Below are positions 36,056-45,518 of a DNA stretch of 64,000 nucleotides, one piece after another. The notes beneath the pieces are model-generated. The model saw nothing but the letters and a program-made list of their open reading frames with translations, did no database searches and was not told where the DNA came from. Every line of letters begins with the position of its first letter. Within the stretch, counting starts at the first letter, position 1. The stretch is taken from contig CAWKDN010000001.1 in the NCBI GenBank assembly GCA_963848415.1, forward strand, positions 1,922,001-1,986,000. Direction: 5' to 3'. Both the position numbers and the translations under genes were made by a program. The DNA comes from CAVQBC01 sp963848415. Its GTDB lineage: Bacteria > Actinomycetota > Thermoleophilia > Solirubrobacterales > Solirubrobacteraceae.

Positions 36056-36886
36056 ATGCCCGAAACCACCACGCTGATCAGCGGGCTCGCGCTCGGCGAG
36101 TCGCCGCGCTGGCACGACGACCGCCTGTGGGTCTGCGACTGGGCCGCGCAGGAGCTGATCACGGTCGACCTCGACGGCCGCCGCGAGCTCGTGGCCCGCA
36201 TCGAGTCGTTCCCGTTCTGCATCGACTGGCTGCCCGACGGCCGGCTGCTCGTCGTCTCCTCGGCGACGCTCGAGGTGCTGCGCCGCGAGCCGGACGGCTC
36301 GTTCGTCACCCACGCCGACCTGCGCGGCGTGTCGGCCCATCCCTGGAACGAGATCGCGGCCGACGGGCGCGGCAACGCCTACGTGAACACGATCGGCTTC
36401 GACTTCGGAGAGGGCGAGTTCGCGCCCGGCGCCGTCGCCCTGGTGACGCCCGACGGGGCGGTGCGCCGGGTGGCCGGCGAGCTCGCCTTCCCCAACGGCA
36501 TGGCGCTGACGCCCGATGGCTCGACGCTGATCGTCGCGGAGTCCTACGCGGCGCGGCTGACGGCGTTCGACGTCGAGCCCGGCGGCGGCCTGGCGAACCG
36601 GCGGGTCTGGGCCGAGCTGGGCGAGGGCGCCGCCCCCGACGGCATCTGCCTCGACGCCGAGGGCGCCGCCTGGTACGCCGACGTGCCCAACCGGCGCTGC
36701 GTGCGGGTGCGCGAGGGCGGCGAGCTGCTCGACACGGTCGAGCTCGACCGCGGCTGCTTCTCGTGCGCGCTCGGCGGTCCGGACGGCCGCACGCTGTTCA
36801 TGGTCGCCGCCGAGTACCCGCCGCCCGACGACGCCCGCAGCGGGCTCGTCGCCACTGCCCTGGCGCCGGCGCCGGGGGTCACCTAG
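36056..36886 (+). CDS. SMP-30/gluconolactonase/LRE-like protein
   Basis: This 276-residue six-bladed beta-propeller has the motifs LALGESPRWHDDRLWVCDW, NEIAADGRGNAYVN, FPNGMALTPDGSTLIVAES and DGICLDAEGAAWYADVPN. These supply the divalent-metal ligands (Glu, two Asn, Asp) of SMP-30 lactonases. It probably hydrolyses a sugar lactone. The ribosome site gaggag lies before the ATG. The stop codon overlaps that of the convergent gene in a CTAG palindrome. Confidence 0.9.
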   Translation: MPETTTLISGLALGESPRWHDDRLWVCDWAAQELITVDLDGRRELVARIESFPFCIDWLPDGRLLVVSSATLEVLRREPDGSFVTHADLRGVSAHPWNEIAADGRGNAYVNTIGFDFGEGEFAPGAVALVTPDGAVRRVAGELAFPNGMALTPDGSTLIVAESYAARLTAFDVEPGGGLANRRVWAELGEGAAPDGICLDAEGAAWYADVPNRRCVRVREGGELLDTVELDRGCFSCALGGPDGRTLFMVAAEYPPPDDARSGLVATALAPAPGVT

Positions 36887-37533
36887 GGCAGGTGATGCGC
36901 GCCTCCGACGCGATAGCGCACGTGCGTGACCGCCGGGGAGGCGACGACCTCGACGGGCTTGAGCGCAAGCCCGCCGACGCCGTCGAGCAGCCGCTCGCCC
37001 GCCCCGAGGAGGACCGGGACGATGTGCAGGTAGAGCTCGTCCAGCAGCCCCGCGGCCAGGTACTGCTGGACCGCGGTCGCGCCGCCCGCGATCGACACGT
37101 CCTGCTCGCCGGCCGCCGCGCGCGCCTGCTCGAGCGCGGACTCTATCCCGGCGGTGACGAACGTGAACGTCGTGCCGCCCTGCATCTCCAGCGGCTCGCG
37201 CGGGTGGTGGGTGAGCACGAAGACCGGCGCGTGGTAGGGCGGGTCCTCGCCCCACCAGCCTCGCCAGGACTCGTCCCACAGTCCGTCGCCGCCGCCGAAC
37301 ATCTTGCGGCCCATGACGAACGCGCCGATGCCCTGCATGACCTGTTCGGCGACCTTGGAGTCGGCGCTGCGCTTGCCGCCCTTGAGCCCCTGCTGATCGC
37401 GCCAGGCGTCGGTGGCGAAGGCCCAATGATGCAGGCGCATCCCGCCCTCGCCGATGGGGTTCTCGGTGCTCTGGTTGGGCCCGGCGACGTAGCCGTCGAG
37501 CGACACGGAGATCTGGCAGGTGACTCGGCTCAT
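36883..37533 (-). CDS. Dihydrofolate reductase/RibD C-terminal-like protein
   Basis: This 216-residue DHFR-fold protein of the RibD_C family has QISVSLDGYVAGPNQ at the N-terminus, AFVMGRKMFGGG, VFVLTHHPREPL, the NADPH-binding VSIAGGATAVQQYL and LDELYLHIVPVLLG. Such proteins are common in actinobacteria and mostly uncharacterised reductases. The ATG at 37533 was chosen where the conserved strand begins, and a longer start is less likely. It is the first of two RibD/DHFR-like proteins in the window (see 47764-48297), but the two differ strongly. Confidence 0.88.
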   Translation of the reverse strand: MSRVTCQISVSLDGYVAGPNQSTENPIGEGGMRLHHWAFATDAWRDQQGLKGGKRSADSKVAEQVMQGIGAFVMGRKMFGGGDGLWDESWRGWWGEDPPYHAPVFVLTHHPREPLEMQGGTTFTFVTAGIESALEQARAAAGEQDVSIAGGATAVQQYLAAGLLDELYLHIVPVLLGAGERLLDGVGGLALKPVEVVASPAVTHVRYRVGGAHHLP

Positions 37534-37574
37534 GTCGGAGGGATCGCCGGCGCGCGCCAGAATCATCGCGCGAC

Positions 37575-38304
37575 ATGCAGGCAGCAGACAACAGCCTCGG
37601 CGTCCTCGCCTTCGGCGACTCGATCACCAACGGCGGCGGTGAGCTGCAGTGGGGCGTCGCCCTGCAGTCGTGGGCGCTGTGGACCGCCCGCGCGCTCGGT
37701 GTCCCCTACAGCCCGTACGCCACCGACGGCGCGCGGGCGCGCGACGTCGTCGCCGAGCAGATCCCCGCCTGCGAGCGCCGCCAGCGGGCGCCGCGGGGCC
37801 CCTTCGACGTCGGCTGCTTGTACGTGGGCGTCAACGACGTGCGGGCGCTCGACTGGGATCCGGACGGGTACGCCCAGGACCTCGGCGCCGCGCTCGCCTT
37901 CCTCGCCGGGCGCTGCGAGCGCGTGCTGGCCTGCACGCTGCCGCTCGACCTCGGGCGCCCGCGCGCCGGCGCGGCGGTCGTCACGGCCAACGGGATCGTG
38001 CGTCGTGGCGCCCGCGAGCACGGCGCGCTGATCGTCGACCTGCGACGACTTCGGAGCACGCAACCGCGTGATGGCCGACCACGTGCACCCGACCGCGTTC
38101 GGGCAGGTTGCGATCGCGCGGCGGGCGCTCGCGGTCCTGGCCGCCGACGGGCTCGCAGCCCGTGTCGACCCGGCAGAGCTGATCGCCTATGACACGACGC
38201 CGATCGGGCGCCTGCGCGGCGACGCGGCCTACGCCTACCGCCACGCCAAGGTCAGCGCCCGCGCCGCCTACTTCGAGCTGCGCGCGGCCAGCATGAGGTT
38301 GTAG
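37575..38304 (+). pseudogene. SGNH/GDSL hydrolase, one single-base frameshift
   Basis: Two frames together form a complete SGNH hydrolase of about 242 residues. Block I is FGDSITNGGG (nucleophile Ser) and block III YVGVNDVR, both in the first frame. Block V DHVHPTAFGQ with Asp and His lies in the second frame. The junction near 38046 has one extra base, and removing it gives the smooth sequence DLRDFGARNRVMADH. All catalytic residues exist, so an assembly error should be excluded before calling it dead. The last 37 bp overlap the convergent methyltransferase. It is probably an esterase or lipase acting on an unknown substrate. Confidence 0.8.
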
Positions 38305-39179
38305 AAGACCCCGGGCGCGAGCCGGCCCTCGAGCAGCCGCCGGTCGACGCGCTGGAGCAGCAGGTAGCCGCGGAAGGCGTACTCATACCAGCCGCGCGGC
38401 AGCTGCCCGGTGGGCGCCGTCGCCTCCAGCGTGCGGTTGGCCCAGCCGAACCAGTTGGCCAGCAGCTCCTCGCCGCGGACCCGCACGTCCGTGAAGCCGG
38501 CGCGGTGGGCCAGCGCCTCGAGCTCGGCGGGGGCGAAGGCGTGGACGTCGACCATCGCCTCGAGCGCGTGGTCGTCCTCGCCGGGCGCCATCGGGCCGGC
38601 GGCCGCGGCGGGGACGCGCAGGGCCGCGCGCCACAGCGGGGCGACCTTCCACGCCGCCCGCTTGGGCCAGCGGGCGAGGCGGTCGCCGGTCCGCGACGGC
38701 TCGCCGGCGAACAGCAGCGTGCCGCCGGGGCGCAGCACGCGGTCGAACTCGGCGAAGGCGCCGGCGAGGTCGGGCAGGTGGTGCAGGACGGCGTGGCCGA
38801 GCACGAGGTCGAAGCTGTCGTCGGCGTAGGGCAGCGCGGCCGCCTCGCAGGCGTCGGTGCTCACCTCCAGCCCGAGCGACGCCGCGTTGGCCTCGAGCAC
38901 GTCGAGCATCCCGGGCGAGATGTCCGTGCACGTCGCCTCGCCGACGACGCCCGCCTGCAGCAGGTTGAGCGAGAAGTAGCCCGTGCCCGCGCCGATCTCC
39001 AGCGACTGCGCGAAGCGCCCGGGGCGCGGGCCGAGCAGCTTGGCGAGCTTGCCCAGCACCTGGTCGCGGCCGACCGGCCCGAACTGCACGCCCCACTTCT
39101 GGTCGTACTCCGCGGCGGCCGCGTCGTGGTAGCGGCGGTTGACCTCCAGGACGGCGTCGGCGGTGGCGGGGGCGGCCAT
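38268..39179 (-). CDS. Class I SAM-dependent methyltransferase
   Basis: This 303-residue Rossmann methyltransferase has SAM motif I SLEIGAGTGYFSLNL, post-I CTDISPGML, motif II DDSFDLVLGHAVLHHLPD and motif III RPGGTLLFAGEP. The C-terminal third (from about 200) has helices and a Trp/Tyr-rich end, which may bind substrate. It resembles UbiE/BioC-type enzymes but the substrate is unknown. A TAGACT box lies 10 nt before the ATG. The gene is 13 bp downstream of malQ on the same strand. Confidence 0.9.
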   Translation of the reverse strand: MAAPATADAVLEVNRRYHDAAAAEYDQKWGVQFGPVGRDQVLGKLAKLLGPRPGRFAQSLEIGAGTGYFSLNLLQAGVVGEATCTDISPGMLDVLEANAASLGLEVSTDACEAAALPYADDSFDLVLGHAVLHHLPDLAGAFAEFDRVLRPGGTLLFAGEPSRTGDRLARWPKRAAWKVAPLWRAALRVPAAAAGPMAPGEDDHALEAMVDVHAFAPAELEALAHRAGFTDVRVRGEELLANWFGWANRTLEATAPTGQLPRGWYEYAFRGYLLLQRVDRRLLEGRLAPGVFYNLMLAARSSK

Positions 39180-39192
39180 GGCGCGGGAGAGT

Positions 39193-40431
39193 CTAGGCCC
39201 GTCCCGCCGCCTCGCTCGCCGCCCGTAGCCGGGCGCCGAGCGCGGGCGTCAGCGCGCCGGATGCCAGGCGCCACCGCCACGAGCCCTTCGCCCGCCCGGG
39301 CTGGTTCATGCGCGCCACGGAGCCGAGGCCCAGCACGTCCTGGGCCTGCACCATCGCCACGCGCGCGGGCGAGGCGAAGGTCAGGCGGATCAGCGACCAC
39401 CACGGCTCGCGCTCGGCGACGCCGGCCGCGGCCACGGCGCGGTCGGCCTCGGCCCGCACCCGCGCGGGCGCCGACTCGTAGAAGCCGCGGATCGTGTCGT
39501 TGTCGTGCGTGCCGGTGTAGGCGATCTTGAACTCGGTGTGGCTCGCGGGCCGGTGCGGGCTGCGCGGGTCGCCGGGGTCCAGGCCGAACTGGAGCACCAC
39601 CATGCCGGGGTAGCCGAGCCCGTCGCGCAACCGTTCCACCGCCGGCGTGATCACGCCGAGGTCCTCGGCGATCAGCGGCAGCTCGCGCCCGAGCGCCGCG
39701 GTCGCGGCGTCGAACACCGCCCGGCCCGGCCCGCGCCGCCAGCGGCCGCCGAGCGCGTGCCGCGCGCCCGCCGGCACCGCCCAGTAGGCCACGAAGCCGC
39801 GGAAGTGGTCCACGCGCGCGAGATCGACGAGCTCGAAGGTCCGCTTCAAGCGCGCCGTCCACCAGCGATAGCCGCGTCGCTGCAGCGCCGGCCAGTCGTA
39901 GACCGGGTTGCCCCACAGCTGGCCCTTGTCGGTGAAGGCGTCCGGCGGTGTGCCCGCGACCACGCCGGTCTGGAAGAGCTCGGGGTGGGCGCGGTGCTCG
40001 GCGCTGCCCGGCGCGACGTAGATCGGCACGTCGCCGATCAGCCGCACCCCGCGCGCCTCGGCGTGGGCACGGAGCGCCGCCCACTCGCGCTCGAAGCGCA
40101 CCTGGCCGGCGAGCGCCCCACGACCGCCGAAGCGCGCCCAGTCGGCCGCCCAGAACCCCTCGCGCTCGAGGAAGTCGAGCTCCTCGGCGCGGGTGACCGG
40201 CGCGCGCGGCTCGGCCAGCAGCCCGGTCCAGGCGGCGAACGCCGAGCGCGCCTTGTAGGGCGACCCGTAGCGGTCAGGGGGTCCGAGCGGCAGCATCTGC
40301 CACCACGTCTGCCCGGCGTCGGCGAGCCAGTCGACGAACGCGTGGGCCTCGGGTCCGAGCCGGCCGCCGGGTAGCGAGGTGGGATGCAGCTGGACGCCGC
40401 TCGATCGGGGCAGGTTCACGTGTGGGCGCAC
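39193..40431 (-). CDS. malQ: 4-alpha-glucanotransferase (amylomaltase, GH77)
   Basis: This protein of about 412 residues belongs to GH77. The family begins with LPRSSGVQLHPTSLPGG and continues with PYKARSAFAAW, GDVPIYVAPGSAEHR and GQLWGNPVYDW. Catalytic residues are visible: the Asp nucleophile in LARVDHFRGF, the acid Glu in LIAEDLGV and Asp in TGTHDNDT. It is shorter than plant-type enzymes (about 500), mainly in the C-terminal part. It transfers glucan chains between malto-oligosaccharides, feeding the divergent GlgE operon. The GTG at 40431 was chosen. GTG 40419 or TTG 40437 are alternatives, as no ribosome site decides. Confidence 0.9.
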   Translation of the reverse strand: MRPHVNLPRSSGVQLHPTSLPGGRLGPEAHAFVDWLADAGQTWWQMLPLGPPDRYGSPYKARSAFAAWTGLLAEPRAPVTRAEELDFLEREGFWAADWARFGGRGALAGQVRFEREWAALRAHAEARGVRLIGDVPIYVAPGSAEHRAHPELFQTGVVAGTPPDAFTDKGQLWGNPVYDWPALQRRGYRWWTARLKRTFELVDLARVDHFRGFVAYWAVPAGARHALGGRWRRGPGRAVFDAATAALGRELPLIAEDLGVITPAVERLRDGLGYPGMVVLQFGLDPGDPRSPHRPASHTEFKIAYTGTHDNDTIRGFYESAPARVRAEADRAVAAAGVAEREPWWSLIRLTFASPARVAMVQAQDVLGLGSVARMNQPGRAKGSWRWRLASGALTPALGARLRAASEAAGRA

Positions 40432-40457
40432 ATCCAATCGGATAACCGCCTGGGAGC

Positions 40458-42401
40458 GTGCCCACCGCCAAGCCTGCGCAACCGCCTCCGCAGCGGATCG
40501 TCATCCAGCTCCCTCGCCCGTCGCTCGACGGCGGCCGCTACGCGCCCAAGCGCTGCGTCGGCGACACCGTCGAGGTCTCGGCCGACATCTTCCGCGACGG
40601 CCACGAGAAGCTGCGGGCTGTCGTGCGCTACCGGGCGCCCGGCGCGCGCCGCTGGCGCGCCGCCCCGCTGGTGGCGATCGACGCCCACCACCAGGGCGTC
40701 CGCTGGGCGGGGCGCTTCGGCGTCGACCGGCCGGGGCGCTGGGAGTTCACGATCGAGGCGTGGACGGACGCCTTCGCCACCTGGCGCGACGAGATCGAGC
40801 GCAAGGTCGCCGACGGCCAGCACGACCTGGCCGGCGAGGTCTCCGAGGGCGTCGTCCTGCTCGAGGCGGCGGCGGAGCGCGCCGCCGAGGCGACCGACCG
40901 CGAGCTGATCGCCCACGCCGCGGCGGTGCTCGCCGACCCCTCGGTGCCCGAGAACGCCAAGCACGACGCGGCGCTGGGCCCCGAGCTCTTCGCGGCCGTC
41001 GAGCGCCATCCCGACACCGCGCAGATCGCGTCGCTGGCCCCGCTGCCGCTCGAGGTCGACCGCGAGCGGGCGCGCTTCAGCGCGTTCTACGAGCTCTTCC
41101 CGCGCTCCTGGGGCGGGCTCGCCGGCGTCGAGGCGCACGTCCCGCGGATCGCCGCGCTGGGCTTCGACGTGCTCTACGTGCCGCCGATCCACCCGATCGG
41201 GCGCACCAACCGCAAGGGCCGCAACAACACGCTGGTCGCCGGCCCGGACGACCCCGGCTCGCCGTACGCCATCGGCGCGGCGGAGGGTGGCCACGACGCC
41301 GTGCATCCCGAGCTGGGGACGATGGACGACGTGCGCAGCCTGTGCGCCACGGCCGCCGAGCACGGCATGGACGTCTGCCTGGACCTCGCGCTGAACGCCT
41401 CGGCCGACCACCCGTGGCTGACCGAGCACCCCGAGTGGTTCCACCGCCGCCCGGACGGGACGCTCAAGTACGCCGAGAACCCGCCCAAGCGCTACCAGGA
41501 CATCTACAACTTCAACTGGGACACGCCGGCCTGGCGCGAGCTGTGGGACGCGTGGCTGGGGGTGATGCTCCACTGGGTCGGCGCCGGCATCAAGGTCTAC
41601 CGGGTCGACAACCCGCACACCAAGCCCTTCGCCTTCTGGGAGTGGCTGATCGCCGAGGTCCACAAGGTCGACCGCGACGTGATCTTCCTGGCCGAGGCCT
41701 TCACGCGCCGGGCCGTGATGCGCCATCTGGGCAAGCTCGGCTTCAACCAGTCCTACACCTACTTCACCTGGAAGACCGCCCGCTGGGAGCTGGTCGAGTA
41801 CCTCTCAGAGCTGGCCGGCGGCCCGGAGAGCGAGTACTTCCGGCCGAACTTCTTCGTCAACACGCCCGACATCCTGCACGAGTCGCTGGTCCACGGCGGG
41901 CCCGCGGCGTTTCACCTGCGACTCGTGCTGGCCACGACCCTGAGCCCCAGCTATGGCATCTACTCGGGCTACGAGCACTTCGAGAACGTCCCGGTCCGGC
42001 CCGGCTCCGAGGAGTACCTGGACTCCGAGAAGTACGAGCTCAAGACGCGCGCGCTGGACGGGCCGATGCTGCCGCGCATCGCGCGCCTGAACCAGATCCG
42101 CCACGAGAACCCGGCGCTGCGCCGGCTCTCGAACCTGCGCTTCCTGGACGCGGGCAACGACGCGGTGCTCGCCTACGTCAAGCACGTCCCCGGCAATACG
42201 CTGCTGATCGTCGTGAACCTCGACCCCCACCACGCCCAGGAGGCCAGCCCCGACGTGCCGGGCGACCTCGGCCTGCCCGGCGCCTTCGCCGCCCACGACC
42301 TGCTCACCGGCGAGCGCTACGAGTGGCACGTCGGCCCGAACTACGTCCGCCTGGACCCCGTCTTCCGCCAGGCCCACGTCTTCCGGGTCGAAGGGCTCTG
42401 A
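40458..42401 (+). CDS. glgE: Maltosyltransferase GlgE (alpha-1,4-glucan:maltose-1-phosphate)
   Basis: This 647-residue GH13_3 enzyme extends alpha-glucan with maltosyl units from maltose-1-phosphate. N-terminal domains (about 1-190) precede the barrel. ELFPRSWGGLAGVE, YVPPIHPIGRTNRKGRNN and the ADHPWL segment are family-typical. The nucleophile is Asp384 in YRVDNPHTKP and the acid Glu413 in LAEAFTRR, with the 29-residue spacing of known GlgE enzymes. The GTG start diverges from malQ. treS follows after 4 bp, then pep2 and glgB, which completes the GlgE pathway. Confidence 0.95.
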   Translation: MPTAKPAQPPPQRIVIQLPRPSLDGGRYAPKRCVGDTVEVSADIFRDGHEKLRAVVRYRAPGARRWRAAPLVAIDAHHQGVRWAGRFGVDRPGRWEFTIEAWTDAFATWRDEIERKVADGQHDLAGEVSEGVVLLEAAAERAAEATDRELIAHAAAVLADPSVPENAKHDAALGPELFAAVERHPDTAQIASLAPLPLEVDRERARFSAFYELFPRSWGGLAGVEAHVPRIAALGFDVLYVPPIHPIGRTNRKGRNNTLVAGPDDPGSPYAIGAAEGGHDAVHPELGTMDDVRSLCATAAEHGMDVCLDLALNASADHPWLTEHPEWFHRRPDGTLKYAENPPKRYQDIYNFNWDTPAWRELWDAWLGVMLHWVGAGIKVYRVDNPHTKPFAFWEWLIAEVHKVDRDVIFLAEAFTRRAVMRHLGKLGFNQSYTYFTWKTARWELVEYLSELAGGPESEYFRPNFFVNTPDILHESLVHGGPAAFHLRLVLATTLSPSYGIYSGYEHFENVPVRPGSEEYLDSEKYELKTRALDGPMLPRIARLNQIRHENPALRRLSNLRFLDAGNDAVLAYVKHVPGNTLLIVVNLDPHHAQEASPDVPGDLGLPGAFAAHDLLTGERYEWHVGPNYVRLDPVFRQAHVFRVEGL

Positions 42402-42405
42402 GCGC

Positions 42406-44100
42406 GTGACGTCCCCGTCGCGCAACACCGACCCCGGCCACTGGTTCGAGGCCGAGCCGCTGTGGTTCAAGACGGCCGTCTTCTACGAGATCCACACGCG
42501 CGCGTTCTTCGACGGCAACGGCGACGGCTCGGGCGACTTCCGCGGGCTGACCGAGAAGCTCGACTACCTGCAGTGGCTCGGCATCGACGTCGTCTGGCTG
42601 CTGCCGTTCTACACCTCGCCGTTGCGCGACGGCGGCTACGACATCGCCGACTTCTTCACGATCCAGCCCGATTACGGCACGGTCGACGACGTGCGCGACT
42701 TCGTCGAGGCCGCCCACCAGCGCGGCATCCGCGTGATCGCCGACCTCGTGATGAACCACACCTCCTCCGACCACCCGTGGTTTCAGGAGTCGCGCTCCTC
42801 GCCGGACTCCCCGAAGCGCGACTGGTACGTGTGGTCGGACACCGCCGAGCGCTACGAGGACGCCCGCATCATCTTCCTGGACACCAACAGCTCCAACTGG
42901 AGCTGGGACGACCAGGCCAAGGCCTACTACTGGCACCGCTTCTTCAACCACCAGCCCGACCTCAACTACGACAACCCCGAGGTCCGGGAGGCGATGCTCG
43001 AGGTCCTGCGCTTCTGGCTGGAACTCGGGATGGACGGCTTCCGGCTGGACGCCGTGCCCTACCTCTACGAGCGCGACGGCACGATCTGCGAGAACCTGCC
43101 CGAGACCCACGCCTTCCTCAAGCGCGTGCGGACGGAGATCGACGAGAGCTACCCCGACCGCGTGCTGCTGGCCGAGGCCAACCAGTGGCCCGCCGACGTC
43201 GTGGAGTACTTCGGCGACGGCGACGAGTGCCACATGGCCTTCCACTTCCCGGTCATGCCGCGGCTGTTCATGAGCGTGCGCCGCGAGATCGCCACGCCGA
43301 TGTACGAGATCCTCTCCCAGACGCCCGACATCCCGGAGAACTGCCAGTGGGGCCTGTTCCTGCGCAACCACGACGAGCTGACCCTGGAGATGGTCACCGA
43401 CGAGGAGCGCGACTACATGTACGCGGAGTACGCCAAGGACCCGCGCATGAAGATCAACCTCGGCATCCGCCGCCGGCTCGCGCCGCTGCTGGAGGGCGGC
43501 CGCGACGAGATCGAGCTGATGCACGCGATCCTCTTCAGCCTGCCGGGCTCGCCCGTCCTCTACTACGGCGACGAGATCGCCATGGGCGACAACGTCTACC
43601 TCGGCGACCGCGACGGCGTGCGCACCCCGATGCAGTGGACCGGCGACCGCAACGGCGGCTTCTCGCGCGCCGACTTCGCCCAGCTCTACGCGCCGCCGCT
43701 GATGGACCCGGTCTACGGCTATCAGGCCGTCAACGTCGAGCAGCAGCTGCGCTACCCGTACTCGCTGCTGCGCTGGCTGCGGCGCTTCGTCGCCCTGCGC
43801 AAGGAGCATCCCGTGTTCGGCCTGGGCACCTACGAGCCGCTGACGTCCTCGAACCCGCGCATCTTCGCCCACGTGCGCAGCTACGAGGACGACCAGATGC
43901 TCTGCGTGCACAACCTCGCCCGCTCCGCGCAGGCCGTCGAGCTCGACCTCTCGGCCTTCGAGGGCCGCTTCCCGGTGGAGGTCTTCGGGCGCTCGCGCTT
44001 CCCGCGCATCGGCGAGCTGCCCTACCTGCTCACGCTCGCGCCGCGCGGCTTCTACTGGTTCCAGCTGACCGAGGAGGAGGAGCGGCCGGGCGATGCCTGA
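42406..44100 (+). CDS. treS: Trehalose synthase (maltose alpha-D-glucosyltransferase)
   Basis: This 564-residue GH13_16 isomerase interconverts trehalose and maltose. Seen are YEIHTRAFFDGNGDGSGDF, the calcium/Asn region VMNHTSSDHPWFQ, the nucleophile Asp215 in FRLDAVPYLYE, the acid Glu257 in LLAEANQWP (42 residues apart, as in mycobacterial TreS) and the third acid in RNHDELT. The C-terminal beta domain is present and there is no fused kinase. The GTG start follows glgE by 4 bp. Its stop overlaps pep2 by 8 bp, so maltose made here can be passed to the kinase. Confidence 0.95.
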   Translation: MTSPSRNTDPGHWFEAEPLWFKTAVFYEIHTRAFFDGNGDGSGDFRGLTEKLDYLQWLGIDVVWLLPFYTSPLRDGGYDIADFFTIQPDYGTVDDVRDFVEAAHQRGIRVIADLVMNHTSSDHPWFQESRSSPDSPKRDWYVWSDTAERYEDARIIFLDTNSSNWSWDDQAKAYYWHRFFNHQPDLNYDNPEVREAMLEVLRFWLELGMDGFRLDAVPYLYERDGTICENLPETHAFLKRVRTEIDESYPDRVLLAEANQWPADVVEYFGDGDECHMAFHFPVMPRLFMSVRREIATPMYEILSQTPDIPENCQWGLFLRNHDELTLEMVTDEERDYMYAEYAKDPRMKINLGIRRRLAPLLEGGRDEIELMHAILFSLPGSPVLYYGDEIAMGDNVYLGDRDGVRTPMQWTGDRNGGFSRADFAQLYAPPLMDPVYGYQAVNVEQQLRYPYSLLRWLRRFVALRKEHPVFGLGTYEPLTSSNPRIFAHVRSYEDDQMLCVHNLARSAQAVELDLSAFEGRFPVEVFGRSRFPRIGELPYLLTLAPRGFYWFQLTEEEERPGDA

Positions 44101-45500
44101 CCCCGCCGCGGCCGTGAAGGCCGGCGACCTCAGCTTCCTCGATCCCGAGGCCTTCGAGGCCTGGATGGTGGCCCAGCGCTGGTTTGCCTCCAAGAGCCGG
44201 GAGCTGGCCTCGCTGAACGTGATGGAGGCCGTCCCGCTGCGCGACGAGGTGCCGCTGCTCGTGCTCGCGCTGGTCGAGGCGCGCTTCCCGACCGGCACGC
44301 ACGAGACCTACCAGGTGCCGATCGGCCTGCGGCCCGCCGCCGAGGGCTGGGAGGACCGCGTCATCGCGACCGCCGACGCGTGGACGGTTTACGACGGGCT
44401 GGCCGACCCCGAGCTGGCGCATGAGCTGTTGCGCCACATGCGGATCTCCCACGACGCCCGCACGGAGGAGGGTCACCTCGCGTTCCGCTGGGCCGAGTCG
44501 GCCGGCGCCGGGCCCGGCGACGACGTCGAGGTGCGCCCGATGGGCGTCGAGCAGTCCAACTCGTCGGTGGTGTTCGGCGACACCCAGGTGCTGAAGGTCT
44601 TCCGCCGAGTCGAGCCGGGGGTCAACCCGGAGCTCGAGCTGCTGCACTTCCTCTCCACCCGGGGCTTCCCGCACATCGCGCCGCTGGAGGGCTGGTACGA
44701 GTACGAGGGCCGGCTGCTCGACGCGACGCTCGGCATCCTGCAGACCTTCCTCTCAGACGGCGCGTGACGGGTGGGAGCTCGCCCTCGACCAGCTGCCGGT
44801 GGACCCGGGCGGGTTCCTCGAGCGCATCGAGGCCCTGGGGACGGTGACGGGCGAGATGCACACGGTGCTCGGCTCCGAGCCCCTCGACCCCGCCTTCGCG
44901 CCCGACGAGCCTTCGACCGAGTCGCTCTCGCTGCTGACCGCCACGGTGGACGAGCAGATCGAGCGGATCTTCGTCGACCTGCCCGAGGACGCGGCGATCG
45001 GGCCGATCGAGGGCCGCGGGCAGGACGTCCGCGAACAGCTGCAGGCGCTTTCGTCGATCGGGGCGGGCGGCAAGGTCATCCGCACCCACGGCGACTATCA
45101 CCTGGGCCAGACCATGCTGACCGGCGACGGCTGGGTGATCCTCGACTTCGAGGGCGAGCCGGCCCGCCCGCTGCCCGAGCGGCGGCTCAAGCGCTCCCCG
45201 CTGCGCGACGTGGCCGGCATGCTGCGCTCGTTCGCCTATGTCGCGTCCGCCTCGGCGCTCCTGCGCGGCCGCGCCGTGCCCGAGGGCTGGGAGGACCAGG
45301 CCCGGACGCGCTTCCTGGACGCCTACTTCGAGGCGGTCGACTCACGCCTGCTCCCGCCCGGGCAGGACGCCACGCAGAAGCTGCTGAGCGTCTTCGAGCT
45401 CGAGAAGGCCGTCTACGAGCTGCGCTATGAGCTCAACAACCGCCCCGACTGGGTCGGCATCCCGGTGGCGGGCATCGCCCGGCTGCTCGACAGCGCCTAG
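44093..45500 (+). pseudogene. pep2: Maltokinase Pep2, one single-base frameshift
   Basis: Two frames form a complete maltokinase of about 468 residues that makes maltose-1-phosphate for GlgE. The first frame has the N-terminal cap (WMVAQRWFASKSREL), MGVEQSNSSVVFGD and VLKVFRRVEPG. The second frame has the phosphotransferase signature THGDYHLGQ and metal motif ILDFEGEPARP. An extra G near 44762 puts a TGA in frame. Removing it gives LSDG-RDGWELALDQLP, as expected in the family. The genes on both sides are intact and need this enzyme, so a sequencing or assembly error is the likeliest cause. Confidence 0.9.
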
Positions 45501-45518
45501 TCCTGGAAGGATCCCCGC

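Noticed and set aside
36883..36886. Shared CTAG stop of convergent genes as a regulatory signal
   Set aside because: Overlapping stops at CTAG are expected by chance for close convergent genes.
42304..44298. 664-residue minus-strand open frame opposite treS
   Set aside because: No recognisable sequence; treS on the other strand has all catalytic motifs.
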